NCBI RefSeq assembly: GCF_932526225.1
Contig: NC_064048.1
Coordinates: 149,340-213,339 of the forward strand
From: Nematostella vectensis
Taxonomy: Eukaryota; Cnidaria; Anthozoa; Actiniaria; Edwardsiidae
Direction of reading: 5' to 3'
Length of the DNA: 64,000 nucleotides
The notes below the pieces were generated by a model. The model made no database searches. It saw nothing but the letters and a program-made list of their open reading frames with translations, and was not told the DNA's origin. Both the position numbers and the translations under genes were made by a program. Every line of letters begins with the position of its first letter. Within the stretch, counting starts at the first letter, position 1. Shown here piece by piece: positions 43,940 through 57,204 of this stretch.

Positions 43940-46440
43940 CTGTAGTGTAAGAGGACACTTCAGTAAAACTTATTTTAGTGAAACCATTATTTCTACTTTT
44001 TTGTTGCAACAGGTGTAAAAAAAAATGCAAAGTGTGCCTATCTGTTGTTGTACATCTATGTTCAAGAATTAACCAAAAAGTCTAAGGGAATGTGTCAACT
44101 TACCTTTACCCTGTCTGTTATTTATAAGTATACTTAACAGAGTCCTAGGTACGCCTGTTTGAATAGGGAGTATAGTGCAGTCACTTGATTTCCAGGAGAG
44201 CACTTGTGCCCTCGTGCTAACTTATCAGATGCAGGGTTAAAAGTTGGGCTTAGTACCATGCCAATAAAATGCAACACTTACTGTTTGTCTGTACAAAACA
44301 AGGAAGTGGTATATAGTAAAAGCAAACATTTGTTTCAATACTTGTTTTATAGTGCATAACTGGCTCACAGCAACAGCAAAAAACCCATTGTATAATGGCT
44401 TAGCTTACTGAAGGGCTACTAAAGAAATGCCTGATATCCAGATCAGAATGCACCTGTATAGTATTTTATTTTTATCTTATAATCTATGATGACTACAAAT
44501 AGGGTAATAATAAAAATTGAATTAGCTTTGTGTTTCTATTCGTACAAAAAGGGTCTGGATCCTTAGTTTTATCAAGGGGTTGCCCATGTTTTATACTTTG
44601 TAAGTCAAATTATACAAAATAAGGCATGACTTTTACTGTTTTCATTCAATGGATATCCCTCCTGTATCTACACTTGCTTTTACTGTATTTTAGTTCATTC
44701 AAAAGTATAATCTAAATGCAGTTTATAAAACATGAATGGTAGCTATACACTTCAGTAACACATAAATCAATTTGATAGCAAAAAAAAAAACATGTTTCCT
44801 TTATAAAGGAATGTTTATGATTTAAAATCACAGGGAAAATGTAATATTGTATTTGTCTATGTATCTGCTTTTTCTTGAGAAATATATCTTGTTGATTATT
44901 CAGATGCCACCATATGACTTGCTTCTTGAGTATAGCTAGGATTAAATCATATAATTAATTAGAAATTATATAATAGATTCAACATGCAAGTTTGGCCCCC
45001 AATTCATTCAGACAGAGATATACTTGTTTAGTTAACATTACTAGAAATACAAATGATGGACTGCTTTCTCTGATGATTTATGTGTATTGATAGAAAGATC
45101 CCAGCAATAATAAAAAACACTACCATTTACTACATATTTAAGTATACTTAAATTCCAACTTATAGTAGCTTGTAAATAGATTCCTGGTAAAGGTAAATTT
45201 GACACCACTGTTTGTTTTTGTGGTTTTTGCAAAACCTGTATCAATAGTTCTTAAACTTTATTTTTGCAAAAAAAATTTTTTCCATAAATCGCATTCTAAG
45301 ACGGCTAAAATGGGCCTTTGCTGTTTCCCGTGACCTGTTGACCGTTAATTCACGCCAAATCTTTGACTTTTCTAGTGTATTATTTTGAGGCGAGAACTCG
45401 AGCTTGTCGGGCGTAACCTCGCGACAGGTTTTAAGATATGGCCTTCAAATTTTCGGGATCTGATAGATAATTATGCCATGTCATAAAGAGTGTTCGTAAT
45501 TTTCGATATTCGACTGAAGATCGAGTTTATAGCACTTTTCGTGTCTAAATTTCGCCAGAAATGAGAGTTCCAACTTTGATTGGTGATATTTTGTTGACAG
45601 TGTCAAATAACAAAAAGTCCTCCCACACTTTGGTAGATCATCTATTTGTCATTGAGATGCAATGTGCAAGTGCATGCGCAATAACGCGAAGGTGCATTAC
45701 ACTCTAGAGTAAAATCCGTACTTTTGAGTTTGAGGCCTCAAAGCTTGAATACGGAATAAGGTATTGCAAAAATAAAACTTGCAGGAGATAATTCAATCTT
45801 TTATTTGATATATAGTTTGTACATGTAGTCAAAATTGTAGCGTGACAATTTTTTTTTCCGCGGACACGTCGTTTACCTTTACCAAGATCTTAACGGATGA
45901 CTCTAATATGAGCCTAGTCCTGAAATTTTGTGATGTAATTAAATATTATGTATAGAGGATAGGCATATAAGCCAACCTACTTTGTATATGGTCCTAATAT
46001 AACTGTATTGGTATTTATTGGAATAAAGTTATTATTATTTTATTGTTGTTGTTGTTATTATTTTATTACCAGATTTCACGTGTCACGTACTAATCACTCC
46101 AAGACAAAATCACATTTAGCGAAAATCTATTTTAATAATAAGATAATTCATTGGATAGAACCGTATTCATACTCAGTGATTTTTAGCGGAGCCCCATAGT
46201 CATAGAAAAGTGGTATAGCTATACGATAAAGTTTCCATGGTCACCACTCTTTTTCCTTTCCATTTACGAGCATCCGCGGCAGAATATAATATGCGGTTTG
46301 GTTCAATTTTGGTTTGGGGTCTTGCTCCGGAGCCTCACTTTGAAAAATGAGGCCGCGAGAAACTAGAACTAAATTTCAGTTTGACAGATTTTGACAGACG
46401 AACATTGTGCCATGTTTGACTTGGGACTCGTGATCTCTCG
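43940..46440. other. Non-coding region
   Basis: About 2.5 kb of AT-rich sequence without a supportable gene. Near 46,144-46,230 it includes the ATTTTTAGCGGAGCC end of the repeat family also seen at 38,4xx. A related CCGTATTCACACTCAGCGAT word occurs at 41,519. Confidence 0.4.
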
Positions 46441-46452
46441 TACGGTGTTCCT

Positions 46453-46590
46453 GGGGGAGACAATTTCCCACGGACGTAGATTGTGGTTGAGTCCGCGGCC
46501 TCCCAGCGGTCACACCCAGCCTGGGACGGTATGACCGCTGGAAGTCCGCAGACTCGACCACAATCTACGTCCGTAGGAAATTGTCTCCCG
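46453..46590. repeat. Foldback element, about 62-bp arms
   Basis: The left arm (46,453-46,514) contains GACAATTTCCCACGGACGTA. The right arm (46,528-46,590) contains its near-complement TACGTCCGTAGGAAATTGTC. A 13-base spacer separates them, so the transcript or single strand would form a long hairpin. Probably a palindromic MITE. Confidence 0.8.
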
Positions 46591-46609
46591 TGTTCGTGGT
46601 CAGTAAATC

Positions 46610-47770
46610 AATAAGAGGAGTGCACAAGCAAGATGTTTAGAGCAAATTTCGGTAAGTTTGTAAAAATGTTCACTCATCAGTTTCTTGGGACGAGTTACCA
46701 CAGCTTACAAAGAGTGTTGAATGAGAATTTAATAACAGTTGTAGACCGATTTTGCCGACTTATGAGCCAGGTCGGAAGAGTACCATTCGTACCAGCACAC
46801 GTGCCATAGTCGCGTCTCCCGCAGTCGATGGAGATCTCGACAAAATTGGGCACTAAACAAGCAAAACGAGCACCCTAACTCAATGCCTAAATATTCTGGC
46901 TCACTGGGCTATGGACTGTACGGCGTTTGGGAAAACTTATCAGATCAAAACAATGACCCAATGCCTTCTAGTAATTGCTGAAGAGCATGCAACAAGTTTT
47001 AGCAAACCCAAGTGATGATAAAAGGTGAAAAACACCTTGACAGAAAAGCTAATACTGTAAAACAATCAAAACAGATTATTATATGGTTTTGTTCATAATT
47101 CCAGGCTGTTGTGTTGTATTTAGAACTGACCAAATAGGTCGAGGAGGAAATGGATATGCCAAAAAAAACAAATTCCTACCAATCATGACTCTCGATAAAA
47201 GAAAAAAAAGACTAATATATTGCCAAACCCTCTAACAATTACTTCCTACCTTTAAAGGCTTATTGGTATTTTTAGTTATTTTAGTGAAAAACTTGGTAAA
47301 AACTAGGTAAACTTCTCTCGCTACTTTCTAAAATTTCAAGCTTAGCTGCAATCAGGGACAAAACTGTTGAAAATTTTAGCGCTTCTAATGCAGTTTCAGA
47401 TGGTAATCTAAATTACGTAGCATAGTGACTTTGATATCTTCCCCTCCCCATCCCAACCCCCTCTCCCCCAAATTAATGTTGGATTCTTTTACTGACAACC
47501 CTAGACAGCAACTTTGAATGGGGGGAAGGGGGATGTGAGTAATAAAAAGTTCCCATATTGTAAGTTATTTCAGTAAGACTACTTTTAAGATGTCATTTTC
47601 AACAGGTTTTGTCGCTGATTGTGGCTGCATGTATAACATGTAGCGTTGGAACAACACTGACGCAACTGTATATCATTGTTGCAGCATTTCCCTTCTATTA
47701 GAAACTTCTAGTTTTAAATTTATTTTACGGCATATGTCCATTTCGCCCGCATGAATAAATGCCTGGTGCA
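46610..47770. other. Non-coding region
   Basis: No gene recognised. Short C-rich and G-rich segments near 47,440 and 47,520 are unremarkable. Confidence 0.4.
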
Positions 47771-47777
47771 CACTAGC

Positions 47778-48030
47778 GACATAACAACATGGGCGCGCAC
47801 TCTTATCTTCGACATAACAACATGGGCGCGCACTCTTATCTTCGACATAACAACATGGGCATGCGCACTCTTATCTTCGACATAACAACATGGGCGCGCA
47901 CTTTTATCTTCGACATAACAACATGGGCATGCGCACTCTTATCTTCGACATAACAACATGGGCATGTGCACTCTTATCTTCGACATAACAACATGGGCAT
48001 GCGCACTCTTATCTTCGACATAATGGCCTG
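47778..48030. repeat. Minisatellite, 33/35-bp unit
   Basis: Seven copies plus a partial one, starting GACATAACAACATGGGC. Short units read GGGCGCGCACTCTTATCTTC (33 bp), longer ones have GCATGCGC (35 bp). Both classes are mixed along the array. Confidence 0.9.
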
Positions 48031-48039
48031 GACATATCG

Positions 48040-49060
48040 ACATAAGAGAAAAAATGCGTTGTGTTAATTTCGACCCCATAACCTTTAGTACAATCTTGGT
48101 CCATTAAAAAATAATTAAAAGTAGCTTACAAATTATATTTATAAATTTTTTTTTTCAAAAGCGATACATTATTCAGCAAACGTGCTTGGTGATCAAAAAG
48201 GAACAAAACCAATTATCTGAAGCTTGTGTTGTTGTGATCTCTTGCAATGTTTATAACTCATGAATAAATGATAAACATTAACAAGCCTTTTTATTTTTGT
48301 TCTTTACAATATACTTAAATAATAAAATTACAGTTTTATAGTTTTGAAATGACGAGGATTGTTCAAACCTAACATTTTGGTATTTTAGAATATGTATCAA
48401 AAGCAAGCGATTTCTCAAACCTGGGTTGGGTGATGCAACAATATTTTTCGGATAAACATATATACTTTATTTATTGTATGTACTATGGAAGCTACAAACA
48501 TTTTGTCCAATGCCCTGAATAGTGTTTCGAATTTAGAGAATCTATATATCGTACCATCATATTTTGTAAAGCTCACATCGTCTTATCTGTTTAACTATTA
48601 ACATTTTTTTGTGTTCAATTTTACTCGATGTTAATTGTGCTATGCAATAATTTTGAAATAAGCTGTCTATCACAGATACTTACAATTGTTCAACATTATG
48701 GATAAGAACAATAAGTGTGGGGCTCCTCTTTAGGCAGTGCCTAAATATATCTAGTAGTATTGAACTGCTCCAAATTCCTTTGTCAAAAACTCCACGAGGG
48801 TTAGCTTAGAGTCATTATACCCTTCGGGGATGGTCTAGAATGTCCATAGAATGTACTCTGGGGTGTGTATCGTTGAGACGCGTTTGGTGGCTGGGGTTGA
48901 CTAGCCATGGAACATGTTTTACTGAATAAATTTCAAAGTCGCTTCTTTGGCCAGGCTATGAATGATTATGACAGGTGAAGTTTTGACATTGCCCCCGTAC
49001 TAAAGATTGTTACATAGTTCCAACAGTTGAAAAAATTCTCTTGCAATACTATTTGTTAGA
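48040..49060. other. Non-coding region
   Basis: No gene recognised. It holds the short palindrome TTTAGGCAGTGCCTAAAT (48,729-48,746) shared with the 4640-4985 repeat family. Confidence 0.4.
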
Positions 49061-49118
49061 TGAAGAGAAATGCATTCAAATGACATACAGAATAAAATTT
49101 TGGAAATATCATTTAAAA

Positions 49119-49660
49119 CAACACAGTGCGCTTATTTAAATTATTATTTTTTTCTTTCACAGCCACCTTCAACCCGAAACTTAAATCACTAAAAGTGAGA
49201 GTACACCATTTTATCTTTCTATACATATATGAATGGTACTCATTTATTTTTTCTGTGTAGATGGATAATTAAACACACTGTGGCAGATGTGTAAATGAGC
49301 GGTGCATAGAAAGATTTTGATTACAACTAGCACCTACAGTGCCTTATCATTGTCCATTGTGTAGAGCAAGAATCAAAATATATAATGCGGACGAACCGCT
49401 ACTATAAGGGGATAGAGGGTTACTGTTCGTGTTTTACAGGCGAACAGCATGGCAATTACATAAATTCAGATAACACATTAGAAATTGAAAATAGTTCTTT
49501 AAACCACACAGTGCGCTGTATTACAACTGATATAGTTTTTTCTTTTCCAGCCATAAAAAAAGCTACAAGCACTACCAATGTAAGTACATAATCTTATATA
49601 CATATATGAATGCCATTCTTTAAAAAAATTTCCTTTTTCAGTGTAGTTGGATAACAAATC
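49119..49660 (+). repeat. Duplicated cassette with micro-exon-like cores
   Basis: Two related blocks, about 383 bp apart (49,119-49,282 and 49,502-49,660), start CACAGTGCGCT and share TATACATATATGAATG. Each holds an acceptor, a small block and a donor: 49,163-49,194 (32 bp, donor GTGAG) and 49,550-49,578 (29 bp, donor GTAAGT). The second reads IKKATSTTN in one frame. Whether either is spliced is unknown. Confidence 0.4.
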
Positions 49661-50069
49661 CCAACATTGCAATTTGCCTGTCGAGAACATGCTGCCTTGT
49701 TGTGGTTTGGAATGCTGTTTGCATTTCACCCAAGAACGGGTGCTGATCTTGGCGTAAATGCTATTTTTTCATAAACAATTCTTTGTGCTATTATAATTTG
49801 CTATAGTTTTTCTAAAACAGCAAGCTCATCAGGGATCTCTTAAACCCCAGATTATTGCATACAGTTTGACATGTTACTTAATTCTTGAATACCTTGGAAT
49901 TATGTAATTGCATTTTTTTGCACATGCTGCCAGTAGTTTATTTTTCGCATTGTAAAAGAGCTCACGCGTCTTGATGAGCTCTGCTCTAGTATACCTTCTA
50001 CTGTCAATATAAACAAACTGGAAGCGAAAGAAATGGAATACAAGGTAGCAAATAATTATATTATGCAAG

Positions 50070-50353
50070 GCTCTATAGCTAGAACACTGGTACAATGGTA
50101 TGGTATAATTACGCATCTGATCAGCCACTGACAGTTTGCACGGCATAGAGAATTCCAGATACCCTCTGTATGCGTACGAGGCCCAATCCCCGAATACCTG
50201 AATGAATTCACCAGGAATCCCTAAAAGAAAGGCCCAAGTTGTAGCACCCCTACGAAACGAATGACCTCTGTAAGAATGGGCATGAGGGACCCCTACCGCT
50301 GCAAGACGTCGCCGCAGTTCCGACACGAAATGAGCCTTGGTGAGGGGGTACAA
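50070..50353 (-). pseudogene. Tyrosine recombinase C-terminal domain
   Basis: The minus frame contains YRGHSFRRGATTWAFLLGIP, a clear H-x-x-R box of tyrosine recombinases, followed by a GDW word and AYRGYL with the likely nucleophilic Tyr. Such domains are carried by Crypton and DIRS-type elements, and similar solitary copies are common in cnidarian genomes. Upstream sequence (50,353-50,440) continues the similarity in other frames, so the 5' part is broken. The frame runs on to 49,874, but the sequence past the Tyr is not typical. Confidence 0.65.
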
Positions 50354-51059
50354 ACGCCTTGCGCGTCATTACTTTGAAGAAGGTGGGAAACGAGTGCTTT
50401 GTTAATTCTTGATGCACCTTTCTTGAATACTTAATCATAGTTGAAAGAATGCATTCAGCGGTGGAAATGATATCTTCATCGGATGACCGGCTTATTATGG
50501 TGCTTTACCCACCCGCAGACCTCCCAAATTGCTTCTTATACCATCGGAGCAGAAAATACAAATAGAGACGGGTTGCTTCGCTCCCTAAATAAGTCGTGAA
50601 TACTTTTATATTCTGTTTTCGCTAGTATTGAGATTTCCAAAATCGTTAAAAGATACACGCGTACCGCTTTCCCTGCAGAAATGCTTAACGAAAGTCGTCA
50701 CAATTGATATATCAGACTTGTAAGGCATATTGGCAGAATAAAAGCTATGTAGTGTCTGCAATGCTTTCGTTTATTATACTATATTGTCCTATGATATTAG
50801 TTATACATAAAAAGCCATTGCCGTTAAAGTCCCCCACCTGACTAGTAGTCTTTAAAATCCAAGTTAATTTGTGCAATCACACGGGTGATTCTCCATGGTG
50901 GCTTTGTCTTACTTTAACATGACAGACACATGATAGTTCAACCATGTATTTAAAATTTTTGTTCAATTATATAGTGGTATTTCATTGTTTGAAATTTCTT
51001 AAAGGATAACGATAACGATGTGCCGTGAAACCATGAATTATGTCATTTTTATTTTTTCC

Positions 51060-52605
51060 ATTCATCATCAATTTATACTTTTCTATTACACTACACTTAT
51101 TGATATAGAGCTTTGTAATGCAGGATTTCCTCTTTAGCTTTCTCTGGGGATGATGATTCTTTCATAGCTGCTCTGTGACATTTTGAAGCAGTTATTCTTA
51201 CTCGTCTTTCATGATACCATGCCTTGTTGTTTGACTGGCCCCTTGAATGTCTTTTATTTCAGACTTAGATAAATTAAGCTTTTTTTTAATGCATTGACAT
51301 CTTTCATTGATGGTGGGAAGAGAGACAGGGTGTTCCTCTATGGAAGATAGCAAGTCAGGGATTTCTTCATTCTCTTTGCTTCCCTCATCATCTTGGGGGA
51401 CTACTTGAGGAAGAATATGTATCCACCCCACTTTTTTGTTTGACTTTACTTCATAATCTTTCAGAAGATTGAGCTTTGAGTTTTTCACTTTGTGATCAGG
51501 CCACTCCCTCTGATGTAGAGCCCGCACATCATGTCCTGGAGTGGTAAATGACTTTCTTTTTTTCTTAATGGGCTTTGCATAGTCATGTTTCCTAAATTCC
51601 TTTTTTTGAAATGGGAACTACTTCGCCTTTTCACTTACGGGGAATGTTCCATCTGCATGGCTTGGAGGTGCATGACAAATCTGATGCATCTGAAACAATT
51701 TGAGCCCTTTCTTTACAGACTCATCCAAAGCAAACAAAGTTGCTGTGACATGATTGCAGCGTCCATCTACACCTGCGGGACAACCACATTGTGCCTTTAA
51801 TATGTTACCATATGAGGACACAACGAAATGGCATGTGTAGACTGCAGTCTTTTTCATTGAGGGTAACAATTTGCTCTTCAAATAATGTTTCCCATTCAAT
51901 GTTAAATGACTCATAAAAATAACATGGCCAGATTTTATAGAAGTTATATCCCTTTACTAATGGTTTTGCAGTTGAAAGCTGCAGTGTCGAAAGTTATTTT
52001 TGGTATTCCAGCTAAATCACTGCTGAAACCTTCCTCCGGAAATGTAGAAGAGCTTTCTATAGGGTTAGCGTTTTCAATTACTCAGAGTTCAGCTTTTTTC
52101 CATAAAACGTTGATGCATCCATCTGGATCGCGTAGATATCTGGCTGATGGACCACTCTTGATGTAATCTTTTACCCTAGAATACAGTGAATATATAGTAT
52201 AATTAACACAAAACTTAACATGATAATTTTTCTTGGAGTCGCATTCACAAAGGATGCCTACAAGCGATTTGCCGAAGATAAACCGAGAAAACTAACTGCA
52301 TTTTATTGTTATACGAGCATTGCAATCTTATAATTATTGGATGCTTGACGGACTTTAAGCGACTCGGAATTGCTTGAAAAATATATTTATTACACGAAAC
52401 TTCGAAAGACACACACGAAATCTCACCGGCATATCAAGGCTGCTTTTCTCCCCGATGTTTTAGCCCCTCGTCATAACAGCCACATGCGACGTTGGACTAC
52501 CGAACATTGTTCTATTGTTTCCCGTGGAAGTTCAGCACCTGCAATATCTTTTTCGCTCAATACAATGTTTTGTTTTCGCACGAATTCATCTTGGAAAGAA
52601 GCCAT
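51060..52605 (-). pseudogene. SAP/SWIM zinc-finger gene with YqaJ-like start, broken
   Basis: A minus-strand gene with visible structure. Exon 1 (52,605-52,427, ATG start) has a SAP-like end (RGAKTSGRKAALICR) and a donor GTGAGA. The acceptor TTCTAG and the next exon (from 52,175) restore the frame exactly (VKDYIKSG). Further down the minus strand are VKGYNFYK, LLPSMKKTAVYTCHFV and a SWIM zinc finger CGCPAGVDGRCNHV (51,7xx), then CTSKPCRWNIPRK in another frame. Near 51,100-51,200 words like those at the start of YqaJ-type nucleases follow. In-frame TGA codons occur in exon 1 (52,471-52,473, codon 45) and early in exon 2, and frame breaks follow the SWIM finger. So it is most likely a pseudogene of a multi-copy cnidarian-type family whose function is not known. 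Confidence 0.6.
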
Positions 52606-55298
52606 GTTGAGACGACTGTAAATTTTGTCCTTCCAAACAATCCATGCATGCTTTGCGGTCCAAACTCGGACCTAGTACCCCGCTCAATGTGGAAATGGCG
52701 AATTGCCATTCTTGTTTCAGGCCTAACTAAAACACTGTACACAATGTACACATGACATTTATAAAAACTAAGTAAAGTACGATAGCAACAACGTATTTTT
52801 GCTATATATATATACAAGATACTCAAAATTCGATAATTTACTAGATATATATTCAAATTTTAAAGGGGCAGTATGATGAGGTTCTTAAAATACGTCCTCT
52901 AGCGCGGAAATGTAAAGATCAAGCGTTCAACTATCAGGTTCCAAACGCTCCAAGTGAAATATCGAGTTGCAGTATGTTTTGTTTACACCTGAAATACAGC
53001 AATTTTTGGCCGCCATTATTCAGTTGTAATCGAACGATCTAACGCTGTGATGTCACTTGTTCCCAAATCAAGCTATGGGATGGAATGCCTCGATCTGAGT
53101 CGCCAAAAAATCACAGCACGCACAGAGAGTGGGGTGAGGATTTAACCAGAGAATTCAGCGCAATACAATTTACTCAATGAAAGTACCCCCAAATTAGATA
53201 GGTCAGAGGTCTGTCGTGCTGAAACGTTGAATAAGCAAGCTAAAAAGTGGAAGGAGAAAGCCCTGAAACAGAAAGACTAAAGCCAAGTAACAACCGTCTT
53301 GACTTTGTGAATTACCCAAAACAAACTGTATGATGGTGAGTTAAGAATACGATCTTACGAGCTCAGAAGAACGATGGGAACCCAAATAATGTATATCTCA
53401 GTTATGTGACACAATATGAAGAAAAGTGCAATGTCCGGTAAGAAAATAATAAAAACATTACTGGAAAAAGTTAGTTGTTTCCTTCTTGTTTGTACAGCGC
53501 CTTTTTACGAGCGCGCGCCATTTTGATTTTGAAAGGCACCCCTTTGAAATGAAAGCCCGAAAGTGAAAGTACAGCTCCGCAATACTTTACTATAATTGAA
53601 AAATTGGTTGTTTTCGATTTCTTGCACTTGTCCTTAAACTACACTAGCCTTGCTACATCTAAATTTAGAACAAAAGAAATAGCTGGACTTGAAAGAATTC
53701 ATTCATGACAAACATCATGACAAAGCAGCTTTGTGGATTCAAATATTCAGTAAGTTATATTACTTATTCACCATATGTGATTATATAACATTTAAACTAA
53801 TGACATCACATACTTACCATATTTGTGAGTGTGGAAATAGTTTTTATTCAATATCAACCACGATCAAAACCTTACAACAACAGTTTATTATCAATTCATA
53901 ATTGAATTAAGTTAGTCTATGTTACTTGACTAAAAAAAATTGAATATCATTCTGCTCCCCCAGCAGAATTTTCAATATATTGCATTTGGCCATTATATTT
54001 GGCGATCCTATGAGTGGGATCCCTGTATTATTTTATCATACCCTATCTAACACACTTCACAAAAAGCCACAATAAATAATAAAATCATCAGAACAAACAT
54101 ATTAGTTCCATATTTTATTTAATTTCCCATGCATTAGAATATTTTGTGAAGTCTTCAAGCTATTTTTAGATAGTTAAAAAGGGAGCTTATTCCAAAATAA
54201 ACAAATTAAAAAGACCAAACTTTTGCTGCAAACTGTATTAAGGCAGTGAGGGATTAGAGGGAATGAGCATAGTTGTGCCAACACACTACAGTAACTCAAG
54301 AACAATCTGAAAGATACATGTATCTTGTTAGGAGTCCCCTGAAATAGAATAAACAAGTACCCTGAAATAGAATAAACAAAATAATAAGAGTCTTCTAAGG
54401 TAGTGGCTAAATCATAATCTATTGAAGAAATTCAAAGGCTTTCAAGAAAATACATCAGGACAGCAGAGGTTCAATTTTTAAACAAAGACTTTTCATGCTA
54501 ATGAAATAAAACTAGAAAGTAAGTTATAATTTAAACCTGTTGCCAGTTTCTTCAACTTTAACATTTCTAATTCTTTGGGATATGCAATTTTGTTTGTTTG
54601 TAAAAGCTTTAAACATCCCTGTTTGGCTGTCCCTGTTACTCAAATGTATCATTTAAAGTCATTTTCATCTTTGCATTCAAGGCCTTTCTCTTTGGCCATA
54701 CTTATAGTTTTCAGTCTTGGTATATAACAAAAAATAAATCACATCCGATGGATGTCCTTGACTCCTTTAAAACAACATAGACAACAAGATGTCTGGTAGA
54801 CTATTTGCTAGGATATCCACCAGAAATAGAGAAATAACTTCAATAAAATAAAAATTGTAAGTGCGACTATTAGTACAAATGCAGTGAGCTTTTTAGTTAG
54901 TAAATTAAGCTTACTTAACTTATAAGTTTTACTTTTATGGTGTATAACTCATACCTAACCTAGTAGAATCTAAATCAAAATTCAAGCATATCCAAGCCAT
55001 CCTAGCTATCGACAGACAGACAGACAGATTTTATTTATTGGTCCCTTGAAACAGTAAAGTTACATCGGTTAGTGACCAAAAAAATTTAAAAAAAGGTAAA
55101 ATAGTACGTATATAAGACGTACAACAGCTATTATGTGATTGTTCTTAGTTTTAGTTTACATTGTATTTCCTTTCTTTCATTTTTTCTTTTTCTAAATCTT
55201 TTCTGATTGTTTTTAGTTACTACTTAGTTTTACATTGTATTTTCTTTTTTCTTTTTTTCTTCCCTTTTTTCCCCTTTCCTTTTTTTATTTTTATTTGT

Positions 55299-55329
<31 letters not shown>

Positions 55330-55373
55330 GCTCTGCTTACTTCAGATTTCTATTGTGCTTTAGGTTTAATTTT

Positions 55374-57204
55374 TCATATTAGCGTTTCCCTTAGCTTGAA
55401 ACATTCGGAAATGTACCTTGCAGCTATCCCTGCTAATTGAGTTGGCGGATTTATTAGTAAATTGAAAAGGCGTTTTTGTGTAATTTGATTGCGCTGCAAA
55501 TTTTGGATAACTGAATTTCGTAGCTCTTTGTATGTTTGGCATTGTACTAGAAAGTGAAATTCATTTTCCACGTCATTTTTGCATGTTGGGCAAATCCGAT
55601 CTTTTTCCTTTGTGTAAGGCCTCGTATGTCTGCCTTTCTCAATTTGCAATTGGTGATTACTTATTCTTAGTTTTGTTAGCGCAACTCTATGTTTCACATT
55701 AGGGATGGCTACAAGGTAATTCTCTAATTCATATTTGTCTTTAAAAGTTCTATAAGTTCTTAGTTTGTTCATTTCATTACTGTTTTTCCTTTGGTCATTG
55801 AAAATTTCCCCATGCCATTTCTGAAAATACATATCATTAAGTCGTTTAGAGAAAATATCAAGGAACAATGCAGGGTCGGTTTCATTTTGATAGAGCCACA
55901 TAAACCCAAAACCCGCTTTGAAAATTATTTCTTTTGTTTTGTGGGTCCAGTAGGACACGTGAGGGTTATTTACACACTCTGTATAAACTACTTTTGAGAG
56001 GGCCTCTTCTTTTGACCGAAGGTTGGTCCAGTATTTTATGTTCCTATATGTTGCATTTATACAAAGAGGATATCTGCCTAGTTCCCCTCTGCACGCATTG
56101 TTCACAGCCGTTTTTCCAGTTCCTAGTAACATTTTACAGAATTTAAGATGTACTGATTCAAGCGGATCTCTATCATCAACACAGCTTTTATTATCGGCAC
56201 CCCATACCTCGCTGCCATACAATAAAATTGGTTTGATCAGTGCATCAAACAGTTTTAATGTAAGATTAATGTCTGATCTGAAGTGAATACCGATATCTTT
56301 CCTTAACTTAAATAAAGCTTTGAGTGCGGTTTTTTTAAGCTCCTCTTTTGCTAAGTTAAAGTTTCCTACCGCGCTGAATACTAGCCCTAGGTACTTATAA
56401 GATTTGACATTTTCCAATTGTTCCCTGTTCAAAAGGAATTGATAGTTATTCATTACTTTGCCTATGTTATTAAAAATCATCACCTTAGTTTTTGAAGTAT
56501 TGACTTTTAGACTATTTTCTTCTGAGTAGATAGAAAGTCTATTTAAGAGGTCTTGCAGACCACTACTTGTTTCCGAGAAAAGTACTAAGTCGTCTGCATA
56601 CAGAAGACAATTTAATTTTGTGTTGCCTAAGATGTGGGCACTTGAAGATTTCGCTAAGGTATCAGGTAAATCGCTAAGGAACAGATTAAAAAGAGTTGGA
56701 CTCAACATGCATCCTTGTTTTACCCCAACCATGCAACTAAAACTTTCACTAATTGAATCCCCTATCTTCCCACACGATATATCATTGGAGTACATTGATC
56801 TTAGAACTTCGTAAAAGTTTCCAGAAATACCAGCTTGTTGTATTTTCGCAAATAGTTTATCTCTAGGAATGCTGTCAAAGGCCTTTCGGAAGTCTATGAA
56901 GCAAGTGAAAAGCATATTGTTTTTCTTCTTGGGCTTGCTTTTTACTACTCTGTCGATAACGGTTTTCAGAATAAATATACTGTCTACTGTTGAGTGTTTT
57001 TTCCTAAACCCCCCTTGTTCCTTCTTTAGATATCATTTCTGCACAAGGTAGTCATAGAGTCTTGAATTAAGTATAGATGTAAATAACTTACTGAGGCATG
57101 ATAAAAGTGTTATTCCTCTATAATTGTTGACGTCAGAGCGATCGCCTTTTTTGAAAATTGGAATAATAAAACCCAGATTCCATTCTTGTGGAAACACTCC
57201 TGAC
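55374..57204 (-). pseudogene. LINE ORF2, reverse transcriptase half
   Basis: The open frame from 56,915 to 55,374 holds RT motif A (CFIDFRKAFDSIP), motif B (GVKQGCMLSPTLFNLF), motif C (LLYADDLVLFS) and a C-terminal CPTC...HFLVQC finger (about 55,550-55,590). The RT also continues upstream to about 57,204 ([15 protein letters not shown]) but is cut by an in-frame TGA near 57,032-57,034. It is connected to the endonuclease half through a single-base frameshift in a run of T/A (57,203-57,208). Two lesions thus separate this from an intact ORF2. A typical role is target-primed reverse transcription of the element RNA. Confidence 0.9.

Noticed and set aside
55161-55382. 73-codon Phe-rich plus ORF
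   Set aside because: It is translation of the T/C-rich 3' region of the LINE.
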